From the NCBI GenBank assembly GCA_003427395.1, contig BFEA01000225.1, positions 2,174,539-2,200,569 of the forward strand: a stretch of DNA of 26,031 nucleotides, in the 5' to 3' direction. Shown here piece after piece: positions 20,492 to 26,031 of this stretch. The stretch is from Chara braunii (taxonomy: Eukaryota > Streptophyta > Charophyceae > Charales > Characeae). Numbering within the stretch: position 1 is the first letter of the stretch; every line of letters begins with the position of its first letter. Position numbers and translations under genes: made by a program. The notes under the pieces were generated by a model. The model ran no database searches. It saw only the letters and a list, made by a program, of their open reading frames with translations, and was not told the origin of the DNA.

Positions 20492-20863
20492 TCATGGTAG
20501 TCTGAGGGAATACAGCAACAACGGAATCCAACACCTCGCATCTCCCCATGTTTTGGCGGAAGATGCACTCTTATTTTGCAACTTTAGCGAGAGCGGCGCT
20601 GCGCTGTCTGTAGCCTCGCCCGATCGCCATGCTCTGAGCGCACGTCTGGCGTGTTTCTCACCATGAGCTTCGTGGCCATTAAAGATGTCATCACATTCGT
20701 TTCCATTGAAGAGCTTGTCGCCCTCATGCTGGCCCGATGCAGCTTTGCCCATATGGTCGGGATCGTTGGGCTGCTCGTTCATTGTGATTGTTCGTAGTGC
20801 CTGAAGTCTCCCTTCCTGCGATTTGGTTTCTCTTGCTCTTCGAGTTCTCCTGGACTTGGCCAT
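20492..20863 (-). CDS. Antisense ORF near the 3' LTR (hypothetical, 123 aa)
   Basis: Runs opposite to the element, starting at ATG 20863 in a reasonable context (ggcatggcc). The product is very basic at its N-terminus (KSRRTRRARETKSQEGR), then acidic and hydrophilic (GNECDDIFNGHEAHGEKHARR), with no membrane segment or known motif that I can name. An overlapping minus-strand frame (20329-20568) has similar composition and may be its continuation after a frameshift. Antisense ORFs between pol and the 3' LTR are known in some plant Tat-lineage elements such as Grande, which is the reason I keep it. It could equally be a host-gene fragment or a chance frame. Confidence 0.3.
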   Translation of the reverse strand: MAKSRRTRRARETKSQEGRLQALRTITMNEQPNDPDHMGKAASGQHEGDKLFNGNECDDIFNGHEAHGEKHARRALRAWRSGEATDSAAPLSLKLQNKSASSAKTWGDARCWIPLLLYSLRLP

Positions 20864-20920
20864 GCCAGCGGCGAAGCGCAGTCGAACGCTGCGGGTTGGA
20901 TAGCGAACTCGGACCTCATA

Positions 20921-20946
20921 GGAAAAAAAAAAAAAAAAAAAAAAAA
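20921..20946 (+). promoter_or_regulatory. Candidate polypurine tract (GG + A24)
   Basis: A pure purine run, GG followed by 24 A, ends a few bases before the point where LTR homology must begin (at or before 20976). A plus-strand priming tract is expected here. It is not the usual mixed A/G tract, and a few non-purine bases separate it from any TG terminus. It could instead be a retroposed poly(A) tail or an expanded mononucleotide run. Confidence 0.45.
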
Positions 20947-21165
20947 CGATTTGAATGTCATGTGAGGCAAGGGCTACGCCCGAGAGGGGGGGGGTTCCAA
21001 AAGAGCAAGGTACCTACCCGAGTCCTAGCGTAAGGTTCATTGCGCTTTGCCCATTCCATTGCGGGGGTAAGGTGAAGCCAGTCGAGAAGGATGCACTTAC
21101 CTCGGGGGACTGTAGGTGCCAAACGAACCTGGAGATGAGTCTGGAGTAAGGCCAGCTAAGCCGTG

Positions 21166-21897
21166 CACGCGGAGAGCAAGTGTGAGGAGGGGGGCTTACC
21201 TGTTGGATGGGGCCTTGCCTACCCAATCTGCTGGAAGAAGTAGCCTTGCCGTTTCTCTGCATTCGCAGGCGAGAAGCAGCAAGCAGACTACGGACGGCGG
21301 AGTACAGAGGTTGCAATCCGTGAAGAGAGGGAAGAAAGTTGGTTGGGTGGTGCGGTTGGCATTGTGCAGCCACCATGAACCGCTGTGTATGCTCCCGCAA
21401 CTGAGAGGGAGGTTCGCTGGCGTTCACACAGCTGGCCAGGCACAGATCGAGCTAGGGGGGGGGCGCCTGAGCACGGCTGCGGGTTGAAGGTTATCTAGTC
21501 GCAGGCGCATTGCTGAGGTGGGCCGCTGAAGTAGATCAGTGGTATATGGCCAGGCCAGGAGTGAGGCACTTGCCCGATGCAGACTGGTTGGAGCCCTCCT
21601 TGCTGACAGGCGCGTAGGGCATCGTCGGGGCCGGCTGAAGGGCCTCACTGACAGTTTGGCTCTGAAGGTCGCTAGCTGCAACCCGGCGCAGGCTGCTACC
21701 ATCGACATAGACACGTACGGTAGGCTGCCGCTGAGGATTAGGCTACTGCGGTGGGCGGTGGCAGGGCTAGGAACAGTTGTTGCCGGTTCTCGGTTAAGCA
21801 CGGACTGTTGCTGCGGCTGATTGGCGGCCGCGACCTGCGGTTGATGGGGCAGACTGGGCACTACTGCTGACCGATTACTGTTGCCCCTGCTGACCAC
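21166..21897 (+). other. 732-bp segment present only in the 3' LTR
   Basis: It lies between flank A and the inverted core of the 3' LTR and has no counterpart in the 5' LTR. It is G/C-rich with many CTG, GCC and CGG triplets towards its right end. Open frames on both strands (for example 21539-21820) show no recognisable protein and run through the low-complexity part, so I call no gene. Confidence 0.7.
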
Positions 21898-22825
21898 TAC
21901 CAATATAACCACTGTTGTTGGCCGCTGCGTATTACCGCCATATACGATCCGTGGCTGGCTGCTGCTCAAAACTGCTCTAACTGCTGCGGTGCCTATTAGC
22001 TGAGCATGAGCTGCTGGTGACCGCTGCCGACTGCCGCTGTGTGTTACGACGGCGGGCTGTGTACAGGCTGTGTACAGGCGACGTGCACCAACATACTACT
22101 ATGGAGTGCTGCAGCACTCGGAGGGTGATTGCTTAGTGATGCGTGACTGCAGTTAAAGTGAAGAGGGGGTTGTTACAACGAAAGCTTGGAGGGACCGGGC
22201 AATACGGAGGGGTGGGCTGCCGCTGCGAATTGGGGGTCTGTCAGGAGAGGCTGATGTCGTTGTTTGACTTTGGGAGTTGACCAAGCTGTGACACTTGGCC
22301 ATCATTGCGGGGCCCTCAGGCGATGAAGACATCAAGGCCCTCTCACGCGAGTCTGAGTGCACCCCTCTTGTATCTGAGAGACTTAATGTTTCTTCTTCTG
22401 CCCTTCTCACTCTCAGTCTAGTCCATTGGTTTGGAGAGGAAGGCGGCAGCCGGGACTGCAACCCGTAATCCGCACCAAGGCCTTTGTGGGAGGTTGCCCC
22501 ACCGATTGCGGGAGCCCTGCCAGAACTCAGGAGGAGTTCTGGAGGCAGGGAACTCAGAGGTAACCTTGGCTTTCCCTTATAAACCCAGTATAACCCCTAC
22601 CTACATTCCTCCCTATGTATTGTTTGGCTATGCTGAGTGTAACCTCTACTTTGANTTTTGGATTGACGTTCAGAACACAAATCAGACTAACTAACTAAAG
22701 GAATGATTGTATAATGGAAGTTTCAGTTTCTTGTTTGCCTGAAGGCAGATTGTCACAAGGGGTTGCATCAGGAGGAGAGGTTGGGAGAAAGGCAGTTTTG
22801 CTTGCAATTGAACGGGTTTTATAGA

Positions 22826-23658
22826 GTCGGGCATTGTTTCCAAGATGAATGGTCTGACTGCTATGTTTTGTTCTGTTTTCTGAAGAACCAAGCATTGTTT
22901 CTAAGATGAATGGCTTGGTTGCTGTGTTTCTTTAATTTCGTCAGGCATTGTTTCTAAGATGAATGGCCTGGCTGCTTATTTTTTGAAGGGTATTAGCTGC
23001 TTGACTTTGAGGGTCAGACATTGTTTCTAAGATGAATGGTCTGGCCGCTGTTTACTTGGGTGGCTTCTGAACAGTCTCTGGGTCAGACCCAGGGTACTCT
23101 GNTTTTTTTGTGTGCTGAAAAAAGGAGACCTGAGCNTTGTTTCTAAGATGAATGGCTCATCTCTCCTTGATTGTTTTATTCTGAGGGAGGATTCAGGGTC
23201 AGAGGACTAGACATTGTTTCTAAGATGAATGGTCTAAGTCTGAGGCCTCAGGACCATAACGAGACCAAAGGAATAGGATTCTCTATACTGTGATATATAT
23301 ATGTACTTATATACGAACAAGGCTAGACAGACATTGTTTCTAAGATGAATGGCCTGGCTATAAGCCTATCACAAGCGAAGAGAGTATAATCAAGAGCTAT
23401 AACTGAAAGTAACCTGGGCAGGCTGAGCATTGTTTCTAAGATGAATGACTCAGCCCTACGCCCTCCTTTTGAAGACTAAGGTGCAGAAAGGTATATACAA
23501 CTTGGCTATTTAAACAGTTCAGGGCGGCTAAGCATGGTTTCTAAGATGAATGGCTTAGTCATATGCCCAAAGAATAAATAAATAGTTGTGCAACCTGTTC
23601 ATGTATAACTAAGGCAGAGGGCTGGCATTGTTTCTAAGATGAATGGTCAGTCCCAATG
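22826..23658 (+). repeat. Array of 10 hairpin units with constant centre and covarying stems
   Basis: The constant part attgtttctaagatgaatg starts at 22833, 22894, 22947, 23020, 23136, 23213, 23333, 23429, 23534 and 23627. Flanking stems are 5-8 bp and unit-specific: gtcgggc/gtctgac, aaccaagc/gcttggtt, gtcaggc/gcctggc, ggtcagac/gtctggcc, tgagc/gctca, tagac/gtcta, ggctgag/ctcagcc, ggctaagc/gcttagtc and gggctggc/gtcagtccc. Several pairs are held by G-U wobble, as expected for selection on an RNA (or single-strand DNA) fold. Only the unit at 23328-23360 has two mismatches. Confidence 0.87.
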
Positions 23659-23939
23659 CCCTATGTAAGCAGGGTATAAAGGGTTAAAACACTGAAAGAC
23701 TATGAACTAATGTTTGCTAAATCTACTTGGGGATGGTGAGAGTACTTACCTTTGTGGTTTGGCCTGCATGTGCTTGAGTGGTATCGTTACCTAGTCTGAG
23801 TTTAAATTGATAGGTAGTTGCTGTAGAGGCTCGCCACGTGCTAGAGTTATAGGAGTTAGATTCAATTCCTGCATTTTCTGAGATAGTTTTTTTTACTTAG
23901 TTTGATTTCTGCATTTATCTGAGGTCTTTTCTCATACTT

Positions 23940-24262
23940 TGGCTTGTATAAATCTTGGTAAGCCACTTTTCCTACGGGAAGCGCTGCCGAAATTTCTGCA
24001 AATCCAAGGAGTTAGACAGATCTCTGACTTTTCAAAAGTTCAACTGTTTGGACCATATATGGATTAGTAAAAATCGGGGAAGTCTCCCTTTATAAAGGGA
24101 GTGCTGCCCAAATTTTTACTAATTCAGGGAGTTCGACAAAATTGAGCTTTAGAAAGTCAAGGACTATTCCTGTTTTTGTATTCAGACTTATATAAATTCT
24201 GGAAAGGCAGTTTTTCTACGGGAAGCGCTGCCGAAATTTTCTTAGTTTGGAGGAGTTAGATT
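23940..24262 (+). repeat. Tandem units of ~120 bp with nested hairpins (3' LTR arm)
   Basis: This is the partner of 582-945. The central unit has an 11-bp outer stem (24064-24074 with 24112-24122) and an 8-bp inner stem (24084-24091 with 24094-24101). The inner loop differs from the other arm while both stems are kept. The neighbouring units carry a ggcag/ctgcc internal stem around tttttctacgggaagcg. Function unknown. Confidence 0.72.
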
Positions 24263-26031
24263 ATGACAGGTGGCAGGGTTGGCAGTCCACTCTGCATAAG
24301 GGAAACCCAACCAAAGTTCTACCTTTTCTTTGAGTTCTGACTTAGGATTAGGCTCAGACCTAGTTGGCTACCAGGAAGTTTGATGGGACCACCATATAGA
24401 AGATAGCTCGCATAGGGCTTACAGGTTTTAGTCTTGGGCGTTGACCTGTCTTGTGTTACAGACCAGCTTGATCGATCTGATTCAGGACTTGGACTAGGTC
24501 CAATTGATCCCTTGAGGATCATCTGCTGTTATCATTGATAACAGGTCGGTTGTCGATTCGTCGGTTAAACGACTCAATTCCTACTCGCTCCCCATACTCA
24601 ACCTAAAAGGCTTTGGCCCTGGTGATCTTCTTGTTTGTTAAGGGTTTCAACCGGACTTTTATTGAATGGTCATTTGACAAAAATACTGAGTATTTAATTA
24701 AGGTTGGTTGGTTGGCGGATGGGGTTTGCATGGCTAAAGCGAGGGGTATGAGTATAGGAACTGGTTGGAGTTGACTTCGCGTAGTGTGTGAACTCTTGTC
24801 TGACTTTTGATGTGATTGCAGGTATGTTCAAAGACTTGGGGTTTTGGTTGGGCTGCCTTGTGGTCGCGTATATATGTATAGCTAGAAGGAGACCCACTAT
24901 GACAATGAGAAGTGATCGTCACGTAATTATTCCCCTTGTGTATATGTATATGCGGATGTATGTGCACCTGCGTGAGAAATTAGCGCGGCCTGAAGTGCCG
25001 GTGTTGTAAGGGACATGAGCCTAACACGAGAAGGGTTCTTCTTTCCTTGATAAACGGTAAAGGTGCTTGTTTTTTTTTTTTTTTGCGATTTGTCTTGGCG
25101 GAACGATAAAGTTCCGAGTAGAAGGGACAGCGTGTTGCTGGTGATGCCCCAGACAACTCACCACCGCTTCAAACTCCCCCCTGCCCTAGGGGCCGTCTTG
25201 CCCCGCACCCGTTGGGGCACCTCAGGGTGCAGAAGGCGGGAAAGGCCCTCAGGTCGATTTTGCGCCAACTAAAGGGTTACCCCCTTTGGCTCGCACGTCA
25301 GCCAACGCCTGAGCGTCGAAAGGTGACCCTTTGGCTCAGAATAGGCCATTTGGGTGTGGGCACTACATAATGCGTCGTCATCGCAGTTACTCGTGTAGAG
25401 CTGCATAGCGAGATAGTATGTGTAAGTCCAACGCCCTCGCGATCTTATACTAAGTTCGCGCGCGGCACTCGTCGCATCCCACATTAAAAGAGTTATGGGT
25501 CAGGCGGCGAGACCACGAGCGCGACACGGCCAGTAAACTTGGGGTTTTGGTAACGTGAAGTGGCACGTGGGCGGAGGACTAGCCCCGATCAGCCTATGGG
25601 AGTCTGTGTACGGGCCTCATTATCCCGGACGCCGGGTAGCCTATGAGTAGGATACCGGACCTCCTCCGCGCGCGCGTCGTTTGGGCTTATCCACCCCTTT
25701 CCATTTTAGAGGGCCATCAACTAAATGGGGGTTGGAGTGAGTTTCCTTTTTGCGTTTTCATGGTTGGACATTATAGTCCGTAGCGGCCGTCAAAGTCAAA
25801 CCTCTTGATGTTCGACCACCACGACAGCTTAAAGCTGTCTACTCAACTCCTCTGCACAGGGTGCAGAAGAGGGTGTGGTCTTCAACCGCGCATGGCGGTT
25901 GTCCAGCGTTGAGAGATTAACCCTCAAGGCGCGTGTCAGCCGACACTTGAGTGTCGAATGCGACCCTCGAGATTAACGAGGACCGCATGGATGTGGGTAC
26001 CATATAGTACGCCATCACTACGACCGCTTGC

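Larger units (their letters stand above)
21898..24652 (+). repeat. LTR core, opposite orientation (3' LTR arm)
   Basis: This is the 2.75 kb partner of 191-2791. It keeps ten hairpin units where the 5' arm keeps eight, so it looks closer to the ancestral form. Left of it is a 732-bp segment missing from the 5' LTR and right of it a 22-bp segment, also missing. This suggests that the 5' copy arose by inversion with small deletions at both breakpoints. No terminal inverted repeats or transposase are visible, so I do not call it a DNA transposon. Confidence 0.82.
1..26031 (+). mobile_element. Giant Ty3/gypsy-type LTR retrotransposon (nearly complete, degenerate)
   Basis: The window reads as LTR, tRNA-Asp primer site, Gag, protease, reverse transcriptase, RNase H, integrase, an extra Gag-like ORF, a long non-coding tract, an A-rich tract and a second LTR. 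The order PR-RT-RH-IN (once the inverted part is read on its own strand) is that of Ty3/gypsy elements; Ty1/copia elements place integrase before RT. No chromodomain follows integrase. The 5' LTR start is just off the left edge, and about 1.6 kb of the 3' LTR is off the right edge, so target-site duplications cannot be seen. Expected full length is about 27.6 kb, in the size range of the largest plant elements such as Ogre. Many stops and frameshifts show it is not autonomous now. Confidence 0.9.
20955..26031 (+). repeat. 3' long terminal repeat, cut by the window end
   Basis: This repeats the 5' LTR: flank A at 20976-21165 and flank B at 24675-26031, the latter corresponding to 2792-4109. 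The exact start is uncertain; TG dinucleotides at 20952, 20956 and 20961 are all possible termini after the A-tract. It differs from the 5' LTR by carrying its core (21898-24652) in the opposite orientation and by 732 bp (21166-21897) and 22 bp (24653-24674) that the 5' LTR lacks. Compared with the 5' LTR it also has a ~29 bp insertion near 24865-24905. The last ~1.6 kb, including both 931-bp units beyond the first ~470 bases, is outside the window. Confidence 0.82.

Noticed and set aside
20788-21033. Plus-strand ORF across the A24 tract
   Set aside because: It encodes a polylysine run through the homopolymer and crosses the LTR boundary, so it is an artefact.
22826-23658. CRISPR-like array (short constant repeats separated by unique spacers)
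   Set aside because: Spacing varies from 53 to 120 bp, the repeats carry unit-specific covarying stems, there are no cas genes, and the context is a eukaryotic retrotransposon.

Overview
The window is almost entirely one very large, decayed Ty3/gypsy-type LTR retrotransposon. The Gag and Pol wording resembles, from memory, predicted proteins of charophyte green algae such as Chara. I hold that organism call at moderate confidence; the Viridiplantae Ty3/gypsy call is stronger. No ordinary host gene, rRNA or tRNA was recognised.

Layout. A 5' LTR of about 5.7 kb fills positions 1-5693; its first ~15-25 bases probably lie just outside the window. It ends in CA two bases before a perfect 17-base primer-binding site for tRNA-Asp (5696-5712). 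A leader (5713-6007) is followed by Gag1 (6008-8181). Next comes a ~2.3 kb segment in reverse orientation that carries the protease and most of the reverse transcriptase (~8185-10500, minus strand). RNase H-integrase resumes on the plus strand (10500-12566). After a short spacer with a good splice acceptor, a second, unrelated-looking Gag-like ORF occupies the place where env-like ORFs usually sit (12785-15620). A 5.3 kb largely non-coding tract (15621-20921) holds several repeats and one antisense ORF (20492-20863). An A24 tract precedes the 3' LTR (~20955 to window end). By alignment to the 5' LTR, roughly 1.6 kb of the 3' LTR lies beyond the window, so the whole element should be about 27.6 kb.

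The LTRs themselves are unusual. Each holds the same left flank (1-190 / 20976-21165) and right flank (2792-4109 / 24675-26031), but the ~2.6-2.75 kb core between them lies in opposite orientations in the two LTRs (191-2791 against 21898-24652). The core carries an array of 8-10 short hairpins: a constant ~19-base centre with flanking stems that differ from unit to unit yet stay complementary. It also carries a second array of nested hairpins. The 5' LTR ends in a 931-bp direct tandem duplication, each copy with a TATA-like box.

The element is dead. There are at least nine in-frame stops (all explicable as C-to-T or G-to-A changes), several frameshifts, and an inversion that cuts Pol near the start of RNase H. 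Its parts show how it once worked: LTR promoter, tRNA-Asp priming, Gag1 particle, PR-RT-RH-IN polyprotein, and an extra downstream Gag probably made from a spliced RNA.
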